In this document: positions 42,573-51,069 of the stretch, in pieces
Layout: every line of letters begins with the position of its first letter
Position numbering within the stretch: position 1 is the stretch's first letter
Source: CBDDBH01 sp965225625
GTDB lineage: Bacteria > Pseudomonadota > Gammaproteobacteria > JADZEE01
DNA: 64,000 bases
Direction of reading: 5' to 3'
NCBI GenBank assembly: GCA_965225625.1
Contig: CBDDBH010000013.1
Span: 29,885-93,884 of the forward strand
Notes under the pieces: model-generated
What the model was told of the DNA's origin: nothing
Seen by the model: only the letters and a program-made list of their open reading frames with translations
Databases searched by the model: none
Program-made: the position numbers and the translations under genes

Positions 42573-44078
42573 TCAGCCGGCGTAACGCCACACGCTGGTC
42601 GCTGTATGGCCTTGCGTCTCCAAATAGAATCGCCGCAACAAGTTGCCGGCAACGCGCGTGCGGTAGCTCTCGCTTGCGCGCATATCCGAGAGCGGTGTGA
42701 AATCCTGCGCCAGCGCGACGATGGCCGAATCGATCGTGGATTCCGTCCAAGCTTCACCGCGAAGAGCCTGTTCACAGGAAGCCGCACGTTTTGGCGTTGG
42801 CGCCATTCCACCGTAGCAAACACGTATGTCGCTTACGCGATCACCATCAAGCGTCAAACAAAAGGCGCCGCATACAGCAGAGATGTCCTGATCGTAGCGT
42901 TTCGCGATCTTGTAAGAGCGAAATTGGCTGTCCTCGCGCGCAACGGGTATGCGCACCGCCTGAACGAATTCATCGGCTTGCAAAGCATTCTGTTGGTAAT
43001 CCAGATAAAACTCGTCGAGCGCCAGTTCACGGGTCGCGTTGGCGCCGCGCAACAGCAAGGTGCTGTCTAGAGTGATGAGCGCCGGCATACTGTCACCAAT
43101 CGGCGATCCGTTGGCAATGTTGCCGCACAGTGTCCCGGCGTTACAAATGGGCGGTGATGCAAACCGGCGAACGATCTCGTGCATATCGGGATAATGCTGC
43201 TCTACTTCGCCGAGCGCATCGGTCAAATTAACCGCGGCACCGATCTCGATGTAATCGTCGTTAACCGTTATCTGCTGCAGATCAGGAACATTGCCGAGGT
43301 AGATAAGCTCGGCGAGATCACGATGTTGTTTAGTCACCCACAAACCGACATCTGTGCCACCCGCCAACAGTGTCGCCTGTGGATATTGGCTGCGCAGTGC
43401 GGCAAGCTCGGTAAGCGTCACCGGTGAAAAATAGTGCGTCTTGCCAGTCAGTTCGACGGCGGTCGACGGCTGGATTGCGGTTAGCTTTGATTTGAGGTCC
43501 GCTTCCAGAGTCGTGGCTTCGCTAGCATCCGCGCGGGGTGCCGTCATCCAATTGCGTTGCGATGCCGTCAGTTTAGAACCGTACTCGTACATTTTTTCGG
43601 CGGCGTCGATAATCGGTCGATAGCCTGTGCATCGGCACAGGTTACCTGCCAATGCGTAATCGATATCTTCGCGCCGCGGCTGATTTTGGGTCTTGTATAA
43701 AGCGTAGAGCGACATCACAAAGCCGGGCGTACAGAAACCGCACTGTGAACCGTGACAGTCAACCATCGCCTGCTGGACGGGATGTAGTTCACCACCCGTG
43801 CCTGCCGTCAGGCTTTCGACCGTGATCAATGCTTTACCGTCGATAGTGGGCAGGAATTGGATGCAGGAATTTATCGCGCGATAGCGTACTGCGCCGTCAT
43901 GCAATTCGGCCAGCACAACCGTACAGGCGCCACAGTCACCTTCCGCACAACCCTCTTTGGTGCCCGAACGACGCAAATGCTCACGCAAATAGTTGAGCAC
44001 CGTGGTAGCGGCATCGACGCTATCGACTTGTTCGAGTCGGCTGTCCAACAGGAATTGAATTGTGTCGCGTCGGGTCAT
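42573..44078 (-). CDS. xdhA: Xanthine dehydrogenase, FAD and iron-sulfur subunit
   Basis: The 501-residue small subunit has two 2Fe-2S centres: CAEGDCGACTVVL plus CIQFLPTIDGK for the plant-ferredoxin type, and CGFCTPGFVMSLY plus CRCTGYRPI for the helical type. The FAD domain from about residue 215 carries LLAGGTDVGLW and ICNAGTLCGNIANGSPIGDSMPAL. Electrons from the molybdenum site pass through it to NAD. It starts 3 bp after the HIU hydrolase gene, and its stop is separated from xdhB by the R1 repeat. Confidence 0.96.
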   Translation of the reverse strand: MTRRDTIQFLLDSRLEQVDSVDAATTVLNYLREHLRRSGTKEGCAEGDCGACTVVLAELHDGAVRYRAINSCIQFLPTIDGKALITVESLTAGTGGELHPVQQAMVDCHGSQCGFCTPGFVMSLYALYKTQNQPRREDIDYALAGNLCRCTGYRPIIDAAEKMYEYGSKLTASQRNWMTAPRADASEATTLEADLKSKLTAIQPSTAVELTGKTHYFSPVTLTELAALRSQYPQATLLAGGTDVGLWVTKQHRDLAELIYLGNVPDLQQITVNDDYIEIGAAVNLTDALGEVEQHYPDMHEIVRRFASPPICNAGTLCGNIANGSPIGDSMPALITLDSTLLLRGANATRELALDEFYLDYQQNALQADEFVQAVRIPVAREDSQFRSYKIAKRYDQDISAVCGAFCLTLDGDRVSDIRVCYGGMAPTPKRAASCEQALRGEAWTESTIDSAIVALAQDFTPLSDMRASESYRTRVAGNLLRRFYLETQGHTATSVWRYAG

Positions 44079-44081
44079 TGC

Positions 44082-44435
44082 TCAGCTCCCACGGTAGGTA
44101 GAGTAACTCCAGGGAGATACCAGCAGCGGCACGTGATAATGCGCTTCCTGGTCCGCGATTCCAAACCGGATTGGAACCTTTTGCAGAAAAGGCGGCGATG
44201 TCATGAACATGTCCGAACGCGTGTAATAGTCCGAAACGTGAAACACCAGTTCCCACACGCCAGGTAGGAATTCCTCCTGCGTAAGCATGGCCTCAGGGGG
44301 ACGACCGTCGTTATCAGTCAACTGGGTTTTGACGAGTTTGGCTTCGCCTGCCTCCAAGCGATACAGATCGACTCGCATGTTGCCAGCCGGTGTCCCGTGG
44401 GCCGTATCAAGTACATGAGTGGTTAAGAAACCCAT
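44082..44435 (-). CDS. uraH: 5-hydroxyisourate hydrolase (transthyretin-like)
   Basis: This 117-residue protein has the signature of the family at both ends: TTHVLDTAHGTPAGNMRVDLYRL at the N-terminus, and the C-terminal tetrapeptide YRGS that distinguishes hydrolases from transthyretin. HYHVPLLVSPWSYSTYRGS holds an active-site His. It hydrolyses 5-hydroxyisourate made by PuuD. It precedes xdhA by 3 bp. The next enzyme, OHCU decarboxylase, is not in the window. Confidence 0.95.
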   Translation of the reverse strand: MGFLTTHVLDTAHGTPAGNMRVDLYRLEAGEAKLVKTQLTDNDGRPPEAMLTQEEFLPGVWELVFHVSDYYTRSDMFMTSPPFLQKVPIRFGIADQEAHYHVPLLVSPWSYSTYRGS

Positions 44436-44515
44436 ATGATTTCCATCACTTGGATTATTCAGTCAAAACGAGGGTTATTGGTAATGTAATGATAGTCGTT
44501 TATCGCTCTGGCATA

Positions 44516-45928
44516 TTAGATTTTCGTGAACTCCTCGTGGACCTTGTCGATGAGCGATTTACCCTCGCTGTAAGCGTTCGTGTAGACCTCGCTGAACCTG
44601 GAGAACCATTCGTGACCCTTGGCAATGATGGCCTCTTCATCCAGCGTGGTGAATTCGCCATTGCGGCGCAGGAATACGCCGTCGACCATCGCGTCGTCAA
44701 CGTGAGTCCCGGGGCCGTTGATGCTCAGAAAATAAAGCAACATCCCTGCATTCAGCGGCATCAGATCTGTGTTGCGCCGCAGATCGATGCTGATGATGTC
44801 CGCTCGTTTCCCGGCTTCGAGGCTGCCGATACGGTCCTCCAGGCGCATCACCCGCGCACTGCCCATGGTCGCTAGCTCGAGCGGTACGTGTACCGCCACG
44901 GAGCGCTTCTCGCGCGGCATGATGTTGTGGAACATCGCCATGGCCATCATGTCCTTGAAGAGATTGCAGCTCGGATTGTCCGTGGCGAGCCCCAAGCGTA
45001 CCCCGGCATCCAGCATGTAGGGCACATAGGCACAGTCGCCTTTGCGGGCGTTATTGGTCGGGCAGTGGGCGATGCCCGCGCCGGCCGCCGCGATCATGTC
45101 GATCTCGGCCTCGTCCAACTGCGTGCAGTGATAGAAGACCGAGCGCTCGGTGATCAGCCCCAGTGACTTCAGGTACGCTAGCGCGCCGCCGTCATCGGCG
45201 CACAACTCGTTCGCCATTCGTTTCTCATCCGGACCTTCGAATAGGTGGGTAGTGAATTGGACATCGTACTTTTCAGCGAGCGCCATGCCCTTAGTCAGAA
45301 TGCTCTGCGTGCAGTTCCACGGCCAACTGGCGTGCACGTCGACCGTGATGCGTCCGTCGAGGCTGCCGTGGAAGTCGGTGAGCGCGCGTTCGGTTTCCGC
45401 GAGGTAGCCCTGCTCGTCCAGTCCGTCGGCCATCCGGTAGGCGGTAAGCAATTGCGGCTGGATCGCCATGCGCACGCCGGCATGTTCCGCGGCGCTATAA
45501 ACTGCATCTGGGAAATGAAACGCGTTCGCACTGGTCGTGGTACCGTGCTTGAGCAGATTCACCAGCCCCAACAGCGTCAGATCGTATGTGCTCTCCGCCG
45601 TCAACCAGGTCCACGCCGGCCACACCAGATGTTCCAGTCCCTCGATAATGCCACGGATGATCCGCCAGCGGCTCATGCCGAGCACCAGATACATGTGATA
45701 TTCGCCGACATGGTTGTGACAGTCGATAAGCCCGGGCAGAACGATTTTCTGTGAGCAGTCGACGATCTCCACATCCGCAGAGGAACCGATTTGTCGTTGC
45801 AGGTCGGCCGAGGGCCCGACCATCTCGATCGAGGGGCCATTTACCAGCACACCGCCCTGCTCCACCACGCCGTCCGGCGCGGCGTGCGTAATAAGGTATC
45901 TGCAGTCCTTAAAGAAAATCCTGCTCAT
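44516..45928 (-). CDS. Amidohydrolase-family deaminase/chlorohydrolase (TrzA/AtzA/SsnA-like)
   Basis: The 470-residue metal-dependent hydrolase has the HxH motif in PGLIDCHNHVGEYH, a third His in TTHLFEGPDEKR, a fourth in FYHCTQLDEAEIDMI and the catalytic Asp in GLATDNPSCN. The beta-sandwich ends carry VLPGLID and GSLEAGKRADIISID. Members deaminate guanine, cytosine, 8-oxoguanine, triazines or related amines. Near purine genes, an oxidised or modified purine is plausible, but the substrate is not determinable. It is a paralogue of 49062-50474 with equal length, and is upstream of uraH on the same strand. Confidence 0.86.
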   Translation of the reverse strand: MSRIFFKDCRYLITHAAPDGVVEQGGVLVNGPSIEMVGPSADLQRQIGSSADVEIVDCSQKIVLPGLIDCHNHVGEYHMYLVLGMSRWRIIRGIIEGLEHLVWPAWTWLTAESTYDLTLLGLVNLLKHGTTTSANAFHFPDAVYSAAEHAGVRMAIQPQLLTAYRMADGLDEQGYLAETERALTDFHGSLDGRITVDVHASWPWNCTQSILTKGMALAEKYDVQFTTHLFEGPDEKRMANELCADDGGALAYLKSLGLITERSVFYHCTQLDEAEIDMIAAAGAGIAHCPTNNARKGDCAYVPYMLDAGVRLGLATDNPSCNLFKDMMAMAMFHNIMPREKRSVAVHVPLELATMGSARVMRLEDRIGSLEAGKRADIISIDLRRNTDLMPLNAGMLLYFLSINGPGTHVDDAMVDGVFLRRNGEFTTLDEEAIIAKGHEWFSRFSEVYTNAYSEGKSLIDKVHEEFTKI

Positions 45929-45959
45929 CTAATTCTCCGTACCGGTTGCCGGCGGTTAT

Positions 45960-47441
45960 TCACCGCAGGATAAACGGGTTCTGCACCTCGGTCGCGGTCG
46001 AGATCCATACGCTCTTGGTTTGCAGGTATTCCATGATCATCGCCTGTCCGTTTTCCCGTCCCAGGCCACTGCGCTTGTAGCCGCCGAACGGTGACATGTA
46101 ACTCACGGCGCGGTAGGTGTTGACCCACACCGTGCCCGCGCGCAGACGCTCGGACATGAGGAACGCGCGCCTGATATTTTCCGTCCAGACACCAGCGGCG
46201 AGCCCGAATTGGACATCGTTGCCGATTTCGATCGCTTCCTCCTCGTCGCGAAACGGGATCACGCACAATACCGGACCGAACACTTCCTACTGTACAATTC
46301 GCATCGCATTGTTGACCCCGGTAAACACCGTCGGCTCGACGAACCAGCCGTTACCGCATTCCGGCCGTTCGGCCTTGCTGCCGCCGAGCACGGGGGTGGC
46401 ACCTTCCGTCTTGGCGATGTCTATGTAATCCAGAACCTTTTGATACTGCGGCGGAGTCGTCACCGGACCGACCTGGGTGTCGAGATCCATGGGGTCGCCC
46501 ATTCTGGCGGTCTTGGCGAAGGCGACGAGTTTGTCGACGAACTCATCATGGATCGATTCCTGTACCAGCAACCGCGACCCCGCGATGCAGGTTTGTCCCG
46601 AGGCGGCGAAGATGCCCGACACTACGCCCTTCAGCGCATTGTCCAGGTTGGCGTCCGCGAACACGACGTTCGGTGATTTACCGCCGAGTTCGAGACTCAC
46701 ACGCTTCAGGCTGCGGGCGGCCGTCTCGTAGATCTTCTGGCCCGTGACGTCGGAACCGGTGAATGCAACCTTGGCGACCAGCGGATGCTCGGCAAGTCGC
46801 GCCCCAACCGGATCACCGTAGCCGGTGACGACATTCAACACCCCTTTCGGAAAACCGGCCTGCTCGAAGACCTCCATAAATTCGAGCATCGAGGCCGACG
46901 TGAATTCGGAGGGTTTGACGACAACGGTGTTACCGGCAGCCAGAGCTGGCGCGAGCTTCCAGGTGGTGAGAAACAGTGGCGAATTCCACGGCACGATGAT
47001 GCTGACCACGCCGAGAGGTTCGTGGCGGGTAAAGTTGAAACAGTCCGGCCTATCGATCGGGATGACGCTGCCTTCGATCTTGTCCGCCAACCCGCCGAAG
47101 TAGTAGTACCACTGCGGTATGTATTTCATCTGCACGCCCGTCTCGGCGAGCAGCTTACCGTTGTCGCGCACCTCGACAGCCGCGAGATGCTCCGCTTTGT
47201 CCGCGAGCAAATCGCCCAGGCGCCGCAGCAACGCGCCGCGCTCGGTCGCGGAAATTCCCGACCATTCGCTGCTGTTGAATGCGCGGTCGGCGGCGACAAC
47301 CGCCCGATCGACGTCTGTCGCGGTGCCCTGCGGGATCGCGCACCATACTTCGCCGGTATATGGACTGTGACTGTCGAAGTACTCGTTCGAATCCGATGCG
47401 GTCCACTGACCATCGATGTACATCGCATACTGCTTGTTCAC
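45960..47441 (-). pseudogene. NAD-dependent aldehyde dehydrogenase interrupted by an in-frame amber codon
   Basis: The reading frame encodes a full-length ALDH of about 490 residues. Cofactor block IVPWNSPLFLTTWKLAPALAAGNTVVVKPSE, catalytic Glu in LELGGKSP and nucleophile Cys in GQTCIAGSRL are intact. At 46287-46289 a TAG falls in RIVQ-TAG-EVFGPV, where the family has a conserved Glu (QEEVFGPV) that binds the nicotinamide ribose; GAG to TAG is one base change. Beyond the stop the frame continues normally to 45960. Start taken at GTG 47441 after GGGAGG; a longer frame reaches 47546. Divergent from the aminotransferase gene. Confidence 0.85.
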
Positions 47442-47577
47442 TGCCAATGTCCTCCCATCACCGAGGCCGCGCGCGGCGCCGACAAAGATAACATGGAATT
47501 TTCGCCTGTATACTGAGGCAACTGCAGGCCACGCGCCGGCCCGCAATATCAGCCGTCACTCTCGGAGACAATCGAGC

Positions 47578-48987
47578 ATGAACCAAACATTCGACCCGGG
47601 TCTGAGTCTGGAAGAGATCGACCGCCGCACCGTATTTCACAGTTCAACTGATCTGAAGAAACACGCGAACGGGACGTCAGCAACACCGCGGATCATTCGC
47701 CACGGTGACGGGATCCGGATCACCGACCAGCACGGCAAAGAAACCATCGACGCGTTCTCGGCGCTGTATTGCGTCAACGTCGGCTACGGGCGCACCGAAA
47801 TCGCCGATGCCATCTACGCACAGGCAAAGGAGCTTGCCTACTACCATTCGTTCGTCGGCCATTCGAGCGAACCGGTTATTCAGCTTTCGAAGCGCATACT
47901 CGAGCGCGCGCCTGCCGGCATGAGCAAGATCTTTTACGGCCAGTCGGGCTCCGACGCCAATGAGACGCAGATCAAAATTGTCTGGTATTACCAGAACGTG
48001 CTCGGCCGCCCAGAGAAGCGGAAAATCATTTCCAGAACCCGCGCCTACCACGGTTCTGGCATCATGACCGGCAGCATGACCGGACTGCCCTTCTTCCAGA
48101 ATCAATTCAATCTGCCCATGGAGGATATCAAGCACACCGTGACGCCGCATTACTACCGTCACGCGCAGCCGGGAATGAGTGAACACGAATTCTCTGCGTG
48201 GTGCGCAGAACAACTCGAAACTCTCATCCTGGCCGAAGGACCGGAGACGATTGCCGCCTTCATCGGCGAACCAGTGATGGGGACGGGTGGCATTATTCCA
48301 CCGCCGGAAGGCTACTGGGATGCGATCCAGCCAATATTGCGCAAGTACGACATCCTGTTCATCGTCGATGAGGTGGTCACGGGATTCGGCCGCCTGGGTC
48401 ACTGGTTTGCCACCGAGCGTTACAACCTGCAACCGGACCTCATCACTATCGCCAAGGGGTTGACCAGTGCCTACCTGCCGCTATCCGGCAGCATCGTCGG
48501 CGACAAGGTCTGGGCGGTGCTCGAAGAGGGCTCGGAACGCTTCGGGCCATTCGGTCATGCCTGGACTTACTCTGCCCACCCACTCGCCGCCGCGGCAGCG
48601 CTTGCGAACCTCGACATACTGGAACGCGAAAACCTCGTCGCGCATGCCGGCACCGTAGGCGATTACTTTCAACAACGCCTTAGTGAGGAATTCGCCGATC
48701 ACGCCATGGTGGGCGAGGTGCGCGGCGCGGGACTGCTTGGCGCACTGGAGTTGGTCGCCGACCCTGCCACCAAGCGCGCCTTTACAGAAGAATTGAAAGT
48801 CGGCCCTCGCGTAGCCGCGGCCTGTCTGGAAGACGGCTTGATCGTTCGCGCCATGGCGCACGGCGACATCATCGGCTTCGCCCCGCCGCTGATCGTGTCG
48901 AACGACGATGTGGAGGAGATCATCGCACTGACGCGCGTGGGCATGGATCGCGTGACGGCGGAACTGGTCAAAGCCGGAGCTTTGTAA
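47578..48987 (+). CDS. Class III PLP-dependent aminotransferase (beta-alanine/taurine:pyruvate type)
   Basis: The 469-residue omega-aminotransferase has the PLP phosphate-binding block KIFYGQSGSDANETQIKI, the aspartate in ILFIVDEVVTGFGRLG and the Schiff-base Lys in DLITIAKGLTSAYLPLSG. RTRAYHGSGIMTGSMTGL is also conserved. Such enzymes convert terminal amines to aldehydes, and the adjacent divergent aldehyde dehydrogenase would oxidise the product, so the pair suggests catabolism of an omega-amino compound. The ATG at 47578 follows GGAG; the open frame extends further upstream over the ALDH start and is not used. Confidence 0.92.
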   Translation: MNQTFDPGLSLEEIDRRTVFHSSTDLKKHANGTSATPRIIRHGDGIRITDQHGKETIDAFSALYCVNVGYGRTEIADAIYAQAKELAYYHSFVGHSSEPVIQLSKRILERAPAGMSKIFYGQSGSDANETQIKIVWYYQNVLGRPEKRKIISRTRAYHGSGIMTGSMTGLPFFQNQFNLPMEDIKHTVTPHYYRHAQPGMSEHEFSAWCAEQLETLILAEGPETIAAFIGEPVMGTGGIIPPPEGYWDAIQPILRKYDILFIVDEVVTGFGRLGHWFATERYNLQPDLITIAKGLTSAYLPLSGSIVGDKVWAVLEEGSERFGPFGHAWTYSAHPLAAAAALANLDILERENLVAHAGTVGDYFQQRLSEEFADHAMVGEVRGAGLLGALELVADPATKRAFTEELKVGPRVAAACLEDGLIVRAMAHGDIIGFAPPLIVSNDDVEEIIALTRVGMDRVTAELVKAGAL

Positions 48988-49061
48988 GTGCCGGATCGAA
49001 GCCGATGGATTCGGTCAGCCGCGGCCGGGCACGGCGAGCAACTTCATCAGGAGATACACGC

Positions 49062-50474
49062 ATGGACAGAGTACTGTTTCGTAACTGCCGCTATTTGATT
49101 TCGCGTGCCGCTGCGCAGGGCGGCATCATCGAAAACGGCGCCGTTTATATCGAGGGCCCGTTGATAAAGGCAATCGGTCCCTCCGGCGAGCTCGAGGCGC
49201 AGTACGGCAGCCAGGACGGTGTCGAAACGATCGACGCGTCAGACAAAATCGTGATGCCGGGTCTGGTGGACGCCCACAACCACGTTGGCGAGGCTCACAT
49301 TTTCCAAATCTTCGGCTGGCTGGAAACGCCGCTGACCGGTATTGTCGACGGCGCCATCAGGGTGCTGTGGCCCGCCTGGAACTGGCTGACCGACGAGAGC
49401 GTCTATGATCTGACGCTGTTCGGACTGCTCAATCTCCTCAAACACGGCACCACCACATTTGGCAATGCCTTCAACCATCCGGACGCCGTCTACAAGGCCT
49501 CAGCGGAGTCGGGAATGCGAACCGTCATCCACGTGCAGATGATTACCAGCATCAATCTGCCGGATGCGAAAAACGAGGTCGAGTACCTGGCCCTGAACGA
49601 AGCGGCCATCAACAATTACCACAATACAGAGGATGGCCGTATCCGCATCGGCGTGCATCCCAGCGCAACCTACAACTGCACGCAGAGCCTGTTGCGCAAA
49701 GCGATGGACATGGCGGAAAAATACGACGTGCAATTCGCAACGCACGTCGCCGAAGCACCGGACGAGAAGGAACGCGCCGATGCGACCTGGGCTGACGAAG
49801 GCGGCCAGATCCAACACCTGCGCAACATCGGCCTCATGTCACCGCGTTCATTGTTTTTCCACGGCGCAGTGTTGAACGAACGCGAAATCGACATGCTCGC
49901 CGAAACCGGCACGGCACTTGCGCATTGTCCGCCAACTAACTCGATACTCGGCAACTGCGCCTACCTGCCGTACATGCTCGAGACCGGTGTCAAAGTGGGC
50001 TTGGGCACGGATTGGCCCATGCACAACCTGTTCAACGCGATGCTGTCGGTGGCGCAGCAACACAGCATCATGCCGCGGGACCTGCGCGGAGTGATGCCCT
50101 GGACGCCGGTTGAACTGGCCACGCTCGGCAGCGCCCGAGCACTCCAATGGGAAGAGCAAATCGGCAGCCTGGAGCCCGGCAAGCAGGCCGATCTAATCAC
50201 GATCGATCTCAGCCGCAATACCGGCTTGTTTCCACTCAATGCAGGAACTCTGCTTACCTTCCTGGCAATGAACGGTCCCGGCACGCAGGTGACCGATGCG
50301 ATGGTGGACGGCAAGTTCCTGCGCCGCAACGGTGAGTTCACCGTACTAGATGAAGACGCCATCATCGCCCGTGCCCGGGAGTGGTGCGACAAGTTCGCGG
50401 TGGACTACATGGCGGCAAAGAAAACCGGAACGCCCATGTTCAACCGTGTTCACGAGGAGTACCTGCGCACGTAG
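49062..50474 (+). CDS. Amidohydrolase-family deaminase/chlorohydrolase, second paralogue
   Basis: The 470-residue enzyme is closely similar in layout to 44516-45928: NCRYLISRAAAQGG start, HxH in PGLVDAHNHVGEAH, third His in ATHVAEAPDEKER, fourth in FFHGAVLNEREIDML and Asp in GLGTDWPMHN. The N-terminal and C-terminal blocks (MVDGKFLRRNGEFTVLDEDAIIARAREW) are near matches of the paralogue. The active-site surroundings differ (WPM versus NPS after TD), suggesting a related but distinct substrate. AGGAG lies before the ATG at 49062. Probably co-transcribed with the aminotransferase gene. Confidence 0.86.
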   Translation: MDRVLFRNCRYLISRAAAQGGIIENGAVYIEGPLIKAIGPSGELEAQYGSQDGVETIDASDKIVMPGLVDAHNHVGEAHIFQIFGWLETPLTGIVDGAIRVLWPAWNWLTDESVYDLTLFGLLNLLKHGTTTFGNAFNHPDAVYKASAESGMRTVIHVQMITSINLPDAKNEVEYLALNEAAINNYHNTEDGRIRIGVHPSATYNCTQSLLRKAMDMAEKYDVQFATHVAEAPDEKERADATWADEGGQIQHLRNIGLMSPRSLFFHGAVLNEREIDMLAETGTALAHCPPTNSILGNCAYLPYMLETGVKVGLGTDWPMHNLFNAMLSVAQQHSIMPRDLRGVMPWTPVELATLGSARALQWEEQIGSLEPGKQADLITIDLSRNTGLFPLNAGTLLTFLAMNGPGTQVTDAMVDGKFLRRNGEFTVLDEDAIIARAREWCDKFAVDYMAAKKTGTPMFNRVHEEYLRT

Positions 50475-50502
50475 GAACGACGAGCCGCGGAGTACTAGCC
50501 CT

Positions 50503-50573
50503 TGTAGGAGCGACGTCCTCGTCGCGATTCGAATTATTACCTGGTGCAATCGCGACGAGGACGTCGCTCCTAC
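50503..50573. repeat. REP-type inverted repeat between convergent genes
   Basis: Arms of about 26 bp, TGTAGGAGCGACGTCCTCGT... (50503-50529) and its complement (50548-50573), surround an 18-bp spacer. The GTAGGAGCGACGTC start resembles REP sequences of pseudomonads and relatives. Its place between two convergent stops fits a bidirectional terminator or REP doublet. It is unrelated in sequence to R1, R2 and the MITEs. Confidence 0.85.
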
Positions 50574-50589
50574 GACAATTCGGGTCAGG

Positions 50590-51069
50590 TCACTCGCTCG
50601 GCTCGTACCAAAAGTCGAGCACGTCGCCGATACGCTTTTCCTCGAACCGGGTAACTACCCGCGTGCCGATACTAAGCGCCTTGGCCGCGAATTCCGGATC
50701 GGACAAATCAACCCCGCGAAAGTAGCCGCCCAACGCTGTGTCCGCACCGTCCAGCATGACGTAACCGAATGCATAGGGCGGCGGCGGCAGACCCTGAAAG
50801 GCGCGATAGACGATGGTGAACGCTTCCACAACGCCACCGGGGCCGACTTCCACCCATTCAGTCGTCGGCTCCAGCGAGTCCTCTGAGAAAGCCCGCGGCG
50901 GCACCAGTACGCGACCTGTCTCCGCGCATCGCCGCCCGTAAAGCTTGCAGTGATCGCGGATCTGAACGTAAAACCAACTGGCAGTCTCACCGAGTGCGTG
51001 GTTGTAGGTAATGTCCCACTTTTCCTGTCTCTGCAGCAGTTCCATCTGACGTTCCTCTGATTGTTGCAC
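50590..51069 (-). CDS. DUF35/OB-fold acyl-CoA-associated protein with degenerate zinc ribbon
   Basis: This 159-residue protein follows the DUF35 pattern: an N-terminal helix, a rubredoxin-like ribbon region (residues about 36-65, HCKLYGRRCAETGRVLVPPRAF) and a C-terminal OB fold ending in VVTRFEEKRIGDVLDFWYEP. In the family the ribbon has CxxC-x(n)-CxxC; here the second Cys of the first pair and the whole second pair are replaced (CAET; FSED), so zinc is unlikely to bind. DUF35 proteins form complexes with thiolase-like enzymes, and this gene directly follows two of them. Confidence 0.82.
   Translation of the reverse strand: MQQSEERQMELLQRQEKWDITYNHALGETASWFYVQIRDHCKLYGRRCAETGRVLVPPRAFSEDSLEPTTEWVEVGPGGVVEAFTIVYRAFQGLPPPPYAFGYVMLDGADTALGGYFRGVDLSDPEFAAKALSIGTRVVTRFEEKRIGDVLDFWYEPSE

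Noticed and set aside
46287..46289. TAG recoded as a sense codon (with the transposase TAG at 61292)
   Set aside because: gcvP, panB and the thiolase gene in this window end with TAG at normal lengths, so TAG is an ordinary stop here.
50503..50573. Member of the R1/R2/MITE family
   Set aside because: It is a strong inverted repeat but shares no sequence with those elements and resembles classical REP sequences instead.
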